Counted from the first letter of the stretch, positions 1 to 6,778 are shown. The stretch is DNA of 12,812 nt from an uncultured Blautia sp. (GCA_934371915.1 CAKROE010000063.1:1-12812), one strand, 5' to 3'. The notes: a model not told the origin generated them from the letters alone. Translations and numbers: made by a program.

Positions 1-150
1 CCAGTTATGGATATATACTGTCGGAAAATTCATAATAACATCTTTTATCTCTTCTGCTTCACTTGACTTGGTTTCCCTCTCAAATTCCGCCAGTGCAGTT
101 TCATTATCTTTTATTTTTCTGATGATTGGCTTTCCGATGTTCACATTCAT
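1..150 (-). CDS. 5' fragment of an unidentified protein, possibly GIY-YIG/DUF2075-like
   Basis: Fifty codons are open from an ATG at 150 to the left edge of the window, where the gene is cut by the window boundary and not by a stop. The peptide starts MNVNIGKPIIRK, has a charged middle and ends in FPTVYIHNW. An in-frame TAG lies 54 bases before the ATG, so the start is well bounded. The nearest purine-rich stretch is a GGGG 14 bases before the ATG, which is a poor ribosome site. A strong promoter lies about 100 bases upstream (247-275), which supports a real transcribed gene. The ending TVYIHNW resembles, from memory, the stretch just before a GIY-YIG nuclease core, as found ahead of DUF2075 helicases; the diagnostic GIY/YVG motif would lie beyond the edge. 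The reading frame is fairly secure, the family is a guess. Confidence 0.5.
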   Translation of the reverse strand, partial: MNVNIGKPIIRKIKDNETALAEFERETKSSEAEEIKDVIMNFPTVYIHNW

Positions 151-246
151 TGTCGTTTTTAATACCCCATCTTCCCCTTCGATTGCAATCCCCTCGCACT
201 ATGATATTTTCTTCTTGTAACCTAATACAAAAATTTCTCTTCATTA

Positions 247-275
247 ATTATAGCATTTAATCAAGCACACCTCAA
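247..275 (-). promoter_or_regulatory. Strong sigma-A promoter for the left-edge gene
   Basis: On the minus strand a perfect -10 TATAAT (252-247) is preceded by the extended -10 dinucleotide TG and lies 17 bases from TTGAGG (275-270), a 4/6 match to the -35 consensus. Transcription should start near 240, giving a leader of about 90 bases before the ATG at 150. This is one of the best-formed promoters in the window. Confidence 0.7.
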
Positions 276-404
276 TTACCGTTTTACATTCCACTTTTCT
301 TTATACACAATATCCGCCCCTATAATATAATCTTCTTATACAACTCAGTTTATTTCGTATTTATTTCCTTTTTTATCTGCTCGTCCACCTTTTTCATATG
401 GCAT
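276..404 (-). pseudogene. Decayed 5' end of a GGRADK-type defence gene
   Basis: An ATG at 404, preceded by AAGGTG with a 5-base spacer, opens MPYEKGGRADKKGNKYEIN and then meets TGA at 347-345. I recall this N-terminus (GGRADKxGNxxE, usually followed by W, C or R) from the nuclease region of large NTPase-type (STAND/NACHT-like) anti-phage proteins. Reading on in the same frame past TGA and a TAA gives EDYIIGADIVYKEKW before another stop at 278-276. That piece resembles the G-x-D-I segment expected further into such a nuclease domain, as if the stretch between had been deleted. The remnant lies just downstream of the antitoxin terminator in the same orientation. No intact protein can come from it. 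The family call rests on memory of the motif; an unrelated 19-codon ORF is the alternative. Confidence 0.4.
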
Positions 405-423
405 AATATCACCTTTTCATATG
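386..423. repeat. Short direct repeat CACCTTTTTCATATG / CACCTTTTCATATG
   Basis: Two copies (386-400 and 410-423) differ only by one T in the T-run and are separated by 9 bases. Read on the minus strand, one copy supplies codons 2-6 of the decayed gene and the other its ribosome-binding site. It looks like a small duplication, not an attachment site. Confidence 0.6.
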
Positions 424-459
424 TATACAAAACAACCGAATCCCTATTTGGATCCGGTT
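423..459 (-). terminator. Intrinsic terminator after the antitoxin gene
   Basis: On the minus strand AACCGGATCC (459-450) pairs with GGATTCGGTT (443-434) across a 6-base loop: ten base pairs including one G-U, which becomes a mismatch on the plus strand. It is followed by the U-rich tail GTTTTGTAT. The hairpin starts 7 bases after the antitoxin stop codon and is oriented to end the toxin-antitoxin transcript. Confidence 0.65.
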
Positions 460-466
460 ATTTGTT

Positions 467-1522
467 TCAAAATTCTCGAATTTCTCTTGCTAAACTAAAC
501 GGAATAATTTCTCCTGGTTTTGTCTCAATATATGCCTTTTCTTCATGCATATAATCAACAATATCCTTCGCTTTGTAATTAACAAATTTCTCAATAACTT
601 TATCTAGTATAGCTTTTTCCCTATCATCTAATGCAGAATAATCCATATTAACAGTTGGATATATATGAAGCATTGTATCATAGTTGTAGCTCATTTCTTC
701 CTGAACATTCAATTTTTCCAAATTCATTAAACTATAGTGTCCAATTGGAAGCGCTCCCATAGACTCATGGCAATATACCATGCCACTCATTGAGCGTCCA
801 TCTTCAATAAATGCCAAAACATCTGAATACCAAAGCATTTTCATAAGTTTAACTTTAAAAAGATTATCAACCTTCTCAGCAATATAAGAAATCATTGCCT
901 CAATTTTATCAATATTCAATATCGTAAATCCATTAGCATCTGATGGTTCTTCAAAATTAACATATTCTCCCTCAAGCGCCTGACGTGCAAGAAATTCTTT
1001 TCCATATATATCCATTTTTGACACAATTTTTTTTCTAATTTCCTTACGTTTTATTGCAGTAAATTTTTCGGCATTCTTTTTAAGAAACTCTAATGCCTGA
1101 AGTGGATTATCTTTTACCATACGTAACATCGTATCATAGGCTTCATCTTGAATAGATTTGCTCTCATAACGTGATATTGTCGCTTCGCCCCAGCCCAATA
1201 ATTTTGCAAGATCAACTTGTGATAATCCATAACTTTCTCTTATTGCAACTATTTCATCTGAGGTAAGAAGTCCCATCTTTATCCTATATGCATTCCTTGC
1301 GTTTAAAAGATTTTCATTGATCATTTTTCCCGTTTCAAATTCATTTTCTTCTTCATCAGCATTTTTGCAAAAATAAAATTTTTCTTCATATGTCACTTCT
1401 TCTCCTTTTATTGTGATTGAAGTTTTGCGTTTTCTTTCTTCAACCTCATGCACTTTGTCACATACAGGACAACTCATATTAACTTTTTTTATTGTGATGG
1501 CTTTCATTGTATTGTCACTCAT
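467..1522 (-). CDS. Antitoxin: MqsA-like Cys motif, XRE HTH and Panacea (SocA-like) domain
   Basis: A 351-residue protein that probably neutralises the toxin encoded just upstream and represses the shared promoter. Residues 18-52 hold CPVC and a later FYFC, an MqsA/YgiT-like zinc-site arrangement, but the second pair is broken (CKNAD where CxxC is usual), leaving three cysteines. Residues 88-122 form an XRE helix-turn-helix (TSDEIVAIRESYGLSQ, then GWGEATISRYE). From about 205 to the end is a Panacea/DUF4065-like domain with KLMKMLWYSDVLAF and PIGHYSLM, the type found in SocA and many chaperone-like antitoxins. An AAAGGAGGT site lies 6 bases before the ATG, far stronger than the toxin's. The gap to the toxin stop is 27 bases. 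The protein is much longer than E. coli MqsA because of the C-terminal domain. Domain calls are by eye. Confidence 0.85.
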   Translation of the reverse strand: MSDNTMKAITIKKVNMSCPVCDKVHEVEERKRKTSITIKGEEVTYEEKFYFCKNADEEENEFETGKMINENLLNARNAYRIKMGLLTSDEIVAIRESYGLSQVDLAKLLGWGEATISRYESKSIQDEAYDTMLRMVKDNPLQALEFLKKNAEKFTAIKRKEIRKKIVSKMDIYGKEFLARQALEGEYVNFEEPSDANGFTILNIDKIEAMISYIAEKVDNLFKVKLMKMLWYSDVLAFIEDGRSMSGMVYCHESMGALPIGHYSLMNLEKLNVQEEMSYNYDTMLHIYPTVNMDYSALDDREKAILDKVIEKFVNYKAKDIVDYMHEEKAYIETKPGEIIPFSLAREIREF

Positions 1523-1549
1523 TGAACTACCTCCTTTGATATCTCATTC

Positions 1550-1942
1550 TTATCTATACGGAAATATCATATTATCTTTAGCATAATGAAATGATACACA
1601 TAAAACATGCTTCTGCGGATTTTCTTTTATTTTTAATTTCACATATATGAGTCTACTGTTTATATCTTTCCCAAAAACAAACAGCAATGGAGGATTTAAA
1701 TCATCCTTGTCTATTTTAGTTTCTGAATATTCTTCTACTGTCAATTCTTTTAAACGCTCTACTATATCTTCTGTACCATAATCAAGATCCAATAATGTAT
1801 ATGGAGTTGAATATTTTTGATCATCTCCTTGTTTTTTCTTACTAATCAAAGTCAAATCCGTATCTATATTGAAATCTTCTTTGCTTAACAAATCTTTTAG
1901 TTGCTCCAGAAAAATAACAACCTCTCTTTTTTTCGATTGCAT
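1550..1942 (-). CDS. Probable MqsR-like toxin of a toxin-first TA pair
   Basis: Taken from the ATG at 1942 this is a 130-residue cytoplasmic protein with no membrane segment. The C-terminal part (IYVKLKI around 99-105, CVSFHYA at 115-121) and the helix ERLKELTVEEY (62-72) resemble Firmicutes proteins classed as MqsR-family toxins, mRNA-cleaving RelE-fold enzymes; I recognise the pattern without a search. The open frame continues upstream to an ATG at 2092, but that extension crosses the promoter and operator at 1976-2017 and the terminator of the next operon, so it cannot be translated from this transcript. The only good ribosome site (1961-1967) is 18 bases from the ATG at 1942 and 6 bases from an in-frame ATA at 1954, so the true start is open. 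The order toxin then antitoxin matches mqsRA and not the common antitoxin-first layout. Confidence 0.65.
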   Translation of the reverse strand: MQSKKREVVIFLEQLKDLLSKEDFNIDTDLTLISKKKQGDDQKYSTPYTLLDLDYGTEDIVERLKELTVEEYSETKIDKDDLNPPLLFVFGKDINSRLIYVKLKIKENPQKHVLCVSFHYAKDNMIFPYR

Positions 1943-1960
1943 GCTAAGAAATATGGTAAA

Positions 1961-1967
1961 CACCTCC
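1961..1967 (-). promoter_or_regulatory. Ribosome-binding site that leaves the toxin start uncertain
   Basis: GGAGGTG on the minus strand is a strong Shine-Dalgarno sequence. The first in-frame ATG (1942-1940) is 18 bases away, too far for efficient initiation; an in-frame ATA (1954-1952) sits at the ideal 6 bases. Either the toxin uses a rare start codon or it is deliberately poorly translated. Confidence 0.5.
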
Positions 1968-1975
1968 GCTATTTT

Positions 1976-1993
1976 TACTATCAATTGATAGTA
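1976..1993. promoter_or_regulatory. 18-bp perfect palindrome, likely antitoxin operator
   Basis: TACTATCAATTGATAGTA is its own reverse complement over all 18 bases. It overlaps the last four bases of the -10 hexamer and covers the predicted transcription start of the toxin-antitoxin operon. This is the position and symmetry expected for autorepression by a dimeric HTH antitoxin. Binding by this particular antitoxin is inference. Confidence 0.75.
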
Positions 1994-2017
1994 TACATTG
2001 TTTTGATCCTTTGTCAA
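1990..2017 (-). promoter_or_regulatory. Promoter of the toxin-antitoxin operon
   Basis: On the minus strand a perfect TTGACA (2017-2012) is followed after 16 bases by TATACT (1995-1990), a 5/6 match to -10. Transcription would start near 1983, within the palindrome, giving a leader of about 40 bases before the ATG at 1942. Confidence 0.8.
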
Positions 2018-2053
2018 TACCAAACCATCCACTTTTAAATTAGGTTTCACAAT

Positions 2054-2081
2054 AAAAAAGACACCGACCGCAGTCAATGTC
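2054..2081 (-). terminator. Intrinsic terminator of the six-gene glycoside operon
   Basis: In minus-strand RNA GACAUUGAC (2081-2073) pairs with GUCGGUGUC (2068-2060) over nine base pairs, two of them G-U, closed by a UGCG tetraloop and followed directly by six U. The 5' arm contains the stop codon of the dehydrogenase gene (2076-2074). It separates the metabolic operon from the toxin-antitoxin promoter that starts 37 bases further on. Confidence 0.88.
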
Positions 2082-2733
2082 TTTCCGGCCATACGAAATG
2101 CGCATTTCCAGCTTCCAGTCCGTCGATCAAAATATTCTGACCGGTGCAGAAACGGTTGGTCACGGTCATAAAATATGCCCAGTCAGCAGTCTCTTCTACA
2201 GTCATCCATCTCTTAAGCGGTGTCTGCTCCATGATCTCGTCCCACAAAACTTTATCTTCCATGACAGGTTTGTTCAGTTCGGTAAGAACTCCGCCAAAGT
2301 CAAGACTGTTGCATACTGCACCGTATTTTGCAATGCGCAGGGCAACATTTTTCGTATAGGAAAGAACCCCGCCTTTGCTTGCTACATACTCAGGAAATTC
2401 CGAGCCGTTGTGTCCGCTGGCAGATCCGATCATCAGTACCGATCGGATTCCCGGATGAATCCCGTATTTTTCCGTAATGCCGATGGTTCCTTTTAAGTTT
2501 ACGTCAATATCTTCTTCGTTCTGCACACCTGCATTGTTGATTACAATATCAAACGGCTCTAATTCCGGATACTGCTCTTTCGCCCGGATATCCATGCAAA
2601 TATGCGTATAATTCTTATGCTGTATTGATGCTTCTTTACGGTCAATGCCTGTAACATTGTATCCTTCTTTCAGAAATTTTTCTGCAATTCCTTTTCCGAT
2701 ACCGGAGCTCGTCCCTGTAATCAGTACTCTCAT
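2074..2733 (-). CDS. Short-chain dehydrogenase/reductase (SDR)
   Basis: A 219-residue classical-type SDR, a little shorter than the usual 240-260. The Rossmann glycine motif TGTSSGIG is at 6-13, an acidic residue after beta-2 (GID31) favours NAD(H) over NADP(H), NNAG is at 66-69, and the catalytic set is Ser104 or Ser106 with Y116VASK120. The late segment CTGQNILIDGL fits the family. The start was set at the ATG at 2733 because AGAGGGAG lies 7 bases before it, right at the dinB stop codon; the longer frame from 2766 would begin inside dinB. It is the last gene of the operon, 13 bases after dinB. Its substrate cannot be read from the sequence; in this context a sugar or an aglycone released by the upstream hydrolases is plausible. 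Confidence 0.93.
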   Translation of the reverse strand: MRVLITGTSSGIGKGIAEKFLKEGYNVTGIDRKEASIQHKNYTHICMDIRAKEQYPELEPFDIVINNAGVQNEEDIDVNLKGTIGITEKYGIHPGIRSVLMIGSASGHNGSEFPEYVASKGGVLSYTKNVALRIAKYGAVCNSLDFGGVLTELNKPVMEDKVLWDEIMEQTPLKRWMTVEETADWAYFMTVTNRFCTGQNILIDGLEAGNAHFVWPERH

Positions 2734-2746
2734 AATGGTTCTCCCT

Positions 2747-3991
2747 CTATTTCTTCTCGTCCTCATTTTTCATCTGTGCGCGTGCTTTTCGCGCGATTCC
2801 GGCGTTGCTGTTCATGATGCTTGCACGGGTAATTTTGTCGTTTCCGAACTTCTGGCGGATTGCGTCCATCGTGGCATCCAGCTTTCTGTGGCGCTCTTTC
2901 TGCTCATTGTCTTCGAACAGAGACATCTGTTCAAAGCTCTCATCCGTAAGGTTTGTAAGTGCCACACCGATCAGCCGAAGCGGCTCCCCCTTCCATGATT
3001 CGATAAACAGTTTTTTCGCATTTTTGTATATCTCATCAGTCATGTCCGTTGCATTCGGAAGAGTTGTCTGATGCGATCTGTTTCGGAAATCCAGTGTGCG
3101 GAAAGTTACCGATACGGAGGTACATTTTTTCTCTTTTCTGCGCATCCTTGTCGCTACGACATCGCACTGTTCCAAAAGGATCGGAAGCACCTGTTCTACG
3201 GAAATAATATCATCATTAAAGGTTGTTTCCACACTGAAACCTTTTGCTTCTTCCGGCTGTGCCCTGACCGGAGAATCATCAATTCCGCGCGCATACTGCC
3301 AGAGCTGATGGCCAGCTTTGTTCCCAAGTAAAGTCTGGATTTCCGCCTCTCTTGCATGTGCCATATCACCGATCGTATGAATGCCTGCTTCTGTCAGTTT
3401 CTTCTCGGAAGCTTTACCGAGAAACAGAAGATCACGTACCGGAAGCGGCCACATCTTCGTCGGAATCTCCCCTGGAAAAAGGGTATGCACCTTATCCGGT
3501 TTCTCAAAATCAGATGCCATTTTTGCCAGAAGTTTGTTCGTAGAAATTCCCACATTTACGGTAAAACCAAGCTCATTTCGTATCTTGTCTTTGATCTCGT
3601 GAGCCGTCTGAACCGGATCAGGATAAATCAATGAAGTGCCTGTCATGTCCAGAAAGACCTCATCAATTGAAAAAGATTCCATTACAGGCGCATAGGATGC
3701 ACAGATCTCTTTGAACGCTCTGGAACATTTGATATACAGTTCAAAATCACTTTTTGCAATGACGAGTTCCGGGCACTTTCGGAGTGCCATTGCCACAGGC
3801 TCTCCTGTCTGGACTCCGTATTTTTTTGCCGGAATGGACTTCGCCACAACGATTCCCGTACGCTTTTTCGGATCTCCACCAATGCAAGCAGGGACATCCC
3901 GGAGATCCGGAAGTCCCTGTTTCACTCTGCGTACCGATTCCCATGAAAGGAACGCACTGTTTACATCAATATGAAAAATTAAACGATTCAT
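2747..3991 (-). CDS. dinB: DNA polymerase IV (Y-family translesion polymerase)
   Basis: A 414-residue Y-family polymerase that copies past damaged bases with low fidelity. Metal ligands are visible as Asp9 in HIDVNSAF and Asp110-Glu111 in SFSIDEVFLD; Phe14 occupies the steric-gate position that excludes ribonucleotides. Palm, fingers and thumb span about 1-230 and the little-finger domain about 245-350. QMSLF at 355-359 is a sliding-clamp-binding motif, followed by a basic tail of about 55 residues, longer than in E. coli DinB. All key residues are intact, so it should be active. It starts 4 bases after the GH3 stop codon, and I see no Shine-Dalgarno sequence before its ATG, so its translation probably relies on ribosomes finishing GH3. 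A repair polymerase inside a carbohydrate operon is unusual. Confidence 0.96.
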   Translation of the reverse strand: MNRLIFHIDVNSAFLSWESVRRVKQGLPDLRDVPACIGGDPKKRTGIVVAKSIPAKKYGVQTGEPVAMALRKCPELVIAKSDFELYIKCSRAFKEICASYAPVMESFSIDEVFLDMTGTSLIYPDPVQTAHEIKDKIRNELGFTVNVGISTNKLLAKMASDFEKPDKVHTLFPGEIPTKMWPLPVRDLLFLGKASEKKLTEAGIHTIGDMAHAREAEIQTLLGNKAGHQLWQYARGIDDSPVRAQPEEAKGFSVETTFNDDIISVEQVLPILLEQCDVVATRMRRKEKKCTSVSVTFRTLDFRNRSHQTTLPNATDMTDEIYKNAKKLFIESWKGEPLRLIGVALTNLTDESFEQMSLFEDNEQKERHRKLDATMDAIRQKFGNDKITRASIMNSNAGIARKARAQMKNEDEKK

Positions 3992-3995
3992 AACT

Positions 3996-6506
3996 TTACT
4001 GAAGGTACTGGTTGGATTTCCAGATCACACTTACCAGTCGTGCAATACATGCTTTCAGGTCTTCGATCTTTAAGGTTCCTTCTGCCAGTTCTTTATGCAT
4101 GTTGTCATGGTCTCTGAAACATCCCGGCATCACGAGGTCATTTCCGGCTCTCATACATCCGGATGCGGTGCATTTCTCATCAACTTCTGTTGTTGTCCAG
4201 TCTGTCATGATCATACCCTTGAAGCCCCATTCATTACGTGCGGTCTCTGTACAGAGATCATAATTATTCGCTGCATGAACACCATTGATCAGGTTATAGC
4301 TTGTCATGATAGACAGTGGCTGAGATTCTTTGACTGCAATTTCAAATCCTTTAAGGTATACTTCACGGAGTGTACGCTCGGAAATCACACTGTCAGATCC
4401 CATACGGTTATCTTCCTGGTTGTTACATGCAAAATGCTTGATGGTTGTGCCGCAGCCATAGTTGGACTGTACACCTTCTGTCATTGCTGCTGCGATGCTT
4501 CCTGCCACATACGGATCTTCGGAATAGTATTCGAAGTTTCTTCCGCAGAGCGGATTTCTGTGAATGTTCATTCCCGGGGCCAGCCAGAGTGTCACACCGA
4601 AATATTCCATCTCGGTACCGATCATCGCACCGACTTCACGAATCAGTGTACGGTTCCATGTCTGTGCAAGCAGGGTTCCTACCGGAATTGCGGTACAGTA
4701 CTGATAGTATCTTTCACCCGGAAGTTCTCTGGAATCATCATAGAAAAGGCCGCCCTCCAGACTGAATTCAAACGGCATCGTCACAATGCTGCCATCGTTC
4801 ACATGGTAATATTTCATAAGACGAAGACCTGCCGGTCCGTCTGCCAGTACGATGCTTGCAAGACCTTTGTCGATCGCGCAGCGGTGTGTCTCCCCTGCGG
4901 ATCCCGGAACAGAAATACCTGCCGCACCGAGGTTTCCGCCCTGTGCTTTGCCCGGATCTCCGGCTGCCAGATCGATCAGCTCTTCTTCTGTCAGTGTATT
5001 GACAAAATCCAGTGCATCTTTTTCACAGAGTTCATTGTTTTTCTTATATTCAATAACTTCTGTCGTAAAATCTGCCGCATGCAGCTTCGCAACGTTCAGC
5101 TTCTGTTCTGCTGCCAGCTTCTCCGCTTCTTTTGCACGGGATGCAGTCTTTCCGGAAGCCTGTGTTTTTTCATCCAGCTCCTGTTTCAATGGGAAGAGAT
5201 TTTTTACCTGACGAAGAATCACTTCGTTATCAAGTTTTACACCGCCGCACAGTTTTGCATCTGCAAGGCTGTTGCCGATCCAGATTCCATAGAATCCGCT
5301 TTCCAGAATCCATGCGGCTCTCTTTTCATCATAGGAAGTCAAATGTTCCAATGAAATTTCTGCAGTTATCTTTTCGCTTTCACCCGGTTTCAGCTCAGAT
5401 GTTTTGGCATAAGCCGCGAGACGGTGTGCTTCTTTTTCAAGATTTCCGCCCGGAAGGGATACATACACCTGAACGACCTCTTTACCGGAAACCTTGCCGG
5501 TGTTTTTTACCTGCACGGAAATGGTCAGTTTCTTATTGTCAAGACTTTCCAGACAGTAGTCGTTTATCTCAAAGTCCGTATAGGAAAGTCCAAATCCGAA
5601 ACCATAACGTACCGGCACGTCAAAGGTATCAAAATAACGATAGCCGACATACATACCTTCTTCATAAACTTCCGTCTCAACATTTCCATTATTGTGAGAA
5701 AATGTCTCTGCATTCGGGTAATCCTCGTATTTGTATGCCCATGTATCGGTGAGCTTTCCGGATGGATTCACCTTGCCGGAAACAACATCTGCAAATGCAT
5801 TTCCGCCCTCCATACCCGGCTGTACGATTGTCAGAAGAGCTTTAATATTCGTAAACTCGTCCATAAAAGAAAGATCAACCTGTGCACCTGCATTGATCAC
5901 AACGATGACATTTTCGTAATTCGCACAGATATCTGCCAGCATCTCGTATTCTTCATCTTTCAGATAATAATCGCCCTTGTCTGCCTGACGATCCGCACCT
6001 TCACCGGCAATACGGCTGATCACATAAATTGCAGTCTCTGCTTCGTCACCTGCTGATTTCTTAATCTTGTCTCCTGCCGGCATGATAAATGGCGTCGTAC
6101 TGTAGACCTCAAAGAAACTCATGGTGTCCGCACCATATCCGGTTCTGGATAAAATATCATTTTTCCAGTCCTGACGGGCTTTGTCATAAATATCGTTGTA
6201 TCGATTGATCCATGCTTCTGTAGTAATCTGAAATCCGGCATTTTTCATGCCCTCACAGATGGAAACCTTTTCTCTTTCGTTGACGTCTCCGGAACCGGTG
6301 CCGCCTTTGATCGTCTTGCCTGCACCTGCACCGTAGAGAGCAACCGCGCTGCCCTCTTTCAGAGGAAGGACATGATCTTCATTTTTCAGAAGAACGATTC
6401 CTTCTGCAGCCGCACGTCTTGCGACTTTACGGTGTTCTGTTTCCCATGGCTGGATTTCCGGATTCGTTGTACCGGAAAATGTTCTTTCTTTTAAAGTACG
6501 TGTCAT
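3996..6506 (-). CDS. GH3 beta-glycosidase with permuted domain order
   Basis: An 836-residue glycoside hydrolase family 3 enzyme; beta-glucosidase is the commonest activity, but GH3 also includes xylosidases and others. The usual order is reversed: the alpha/beta sandwich comes first (about 25-310, with likely acid/base Glu169 in GEGADR), then a fibronectin-III-like domain (about 325-415), a charged Lys/Glu/Ala-rich linker (about 435-490), and last the TIM barrel (about 500-830) with DGPAG, GRNFEYYSEDP, the KH motif K690-H691 and nucleophile Asp769 in MTDW. This permuted form is known from rumen and gut Clostridia. There is no signal peptide, so it acts in the cytoplasm on imported substrate. 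GGAGAGG lies 7 bases before the ATG, inside the end of the HPr-like gene, whose stop is only 2 bases away. Confidence 0.95.
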   Translation of the reverse strand: MTRTLKERTFSGTTNPEIQPWETEHRKVARRAAAEGIVLLKNEDHVLPLKEGSAVALYGAGAGKTIKGGTGSGDVNEREKVSICEGMKNAGFQITTEAWINRYNDIYDKARQDWKNDILSRTGYGADTMSFFEVYSTTPFIMPAGDKIKKSAGDEAETAIYVISRIAGEGADRQADKGDYYLKDEEYEMLADICANYENVIVVINAGAQVDLSFMDEFTNIKALLTIVQPGMEGGNAFADVVSGKVNPSGKLTDTWAYKYEDYPNAETFSHNNGNVETEVYEEGMYVGYRYFDTFDVPVRYGFGFGLSYTDFEINDYCLESLDNKKLTISVQVKNTGKVSGKEVVQVYVSLPGGNLEKEAHRLAAYAKTSELKPGESEKITAEISLEHLTSYDEKRAAWILESGFYGIWIGNSLADAKLCGGVKLDNEVILRQVKNLFPLKQELDEKTQASGKTASRAKEAEKLAAEQKLNVAKLHAADFTTEVIEYKKNNELCEKDALDFVNTLTEEELIDLAAGDPGKAQGGNLGAAGISVPGSAGETHRCAIDKGLASIVLADGPAGLRLMKYYHVNDGSIVTMPFEFSLEGGLFYDDSRELPGERYYQYCTAIPVGTLLAQTWNRTLIREVGAMIGTEMEYFGVTLWLAPGMNIHRNPLCGRNFEYYSEDPYVAGSIAAAMTEGVQSNYGCGTTIKHFACNNQEDNRMGSDSVISERTLREVYLKGFEIAVKESQPLSIMTSYNLINGVHAANNYDLCTETARNEWGFKGMIMTDWTTTEVDEKCTASGCMRAGNDLVMPGCFRDHDNMHKELAEGTLKIEDLKACIARLVSVIWKSNQYLQ

Positions 6507-6508
6507 GA

Positions 6509-6742
6509 TTATTCCTCTCCGACAAAATCTGCAAATGTTTCTTTTACTTTTGCTTCATCATCTGTATCTGCATTCAGAATCAACGGTTTGCTGAGATCCA
6601 GACTGAAAATACCCATAATGGATTTTGCATCTACGTAATATTTACCACTCTGCAGATCCATGTCACAGTCAAATTTGCTGCAAAGTTTGTTGAATTTGTC
6701 CGCATCCTGCATGGATACGATCTTTACTGTTAATTTTACCAT
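6509..6742 (-). CDS. HPr-like protein lacking the phosphorylatable histidine
   Basis: A 77-residue protein with the HPr fold signature: SKFDCDMDL (22-30), then DAKSIMGIFSL (38-48), matching the HPr helix around regulatory Ser46 (here Ser41). The active-site stretch GLHARPA is absent: the place of His15 is taken by residues around SMQDAD, and the N-terminus is about five residues short. It therefore cannot relay phosphate in the PTS, but could be a Crh-like regulatory protein if a kinase phosphorylates the serine. The start at 6742 is chosen for the AAAAAGGAG site 7 bases upstream; the longer frame to 6952 overlaps GH78. It lies between the two hydrolase genes, 73 bases after GH78 and 2 bases before GH3. 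Family good, role unknown. Confidence 0.88.
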   Translation of the reverse strand: MVKLTVKIVSMQDADKFNKLCSKFDCDMDLQSGKYYVDAKSIMGIFSLDLSKPLILNADTDDEAKVKETFADFVGEE

Positions 6743-6778
6743 AATCTGACTCCTTTTTCCATTTCTAATCATGTTCGT

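Noticed and set aside
1943..2092. N-terminal extension of the toxin frame up to an ATG at 2092
   Set aside because: It crosses the toxin-antitoxin promoter, operator and the neighbouring terminator, and overlaps the dehydrogenase end; it would not be on the transcript.
4095..5354. Long plus-strand open frame (419 codons) opposite GH3
   Set aside because: It is antisense to a GH3 gene with all catalytic motifs intact, is Cys/His-rich without recognisable domains, and has the look of a codon-bias shadow.
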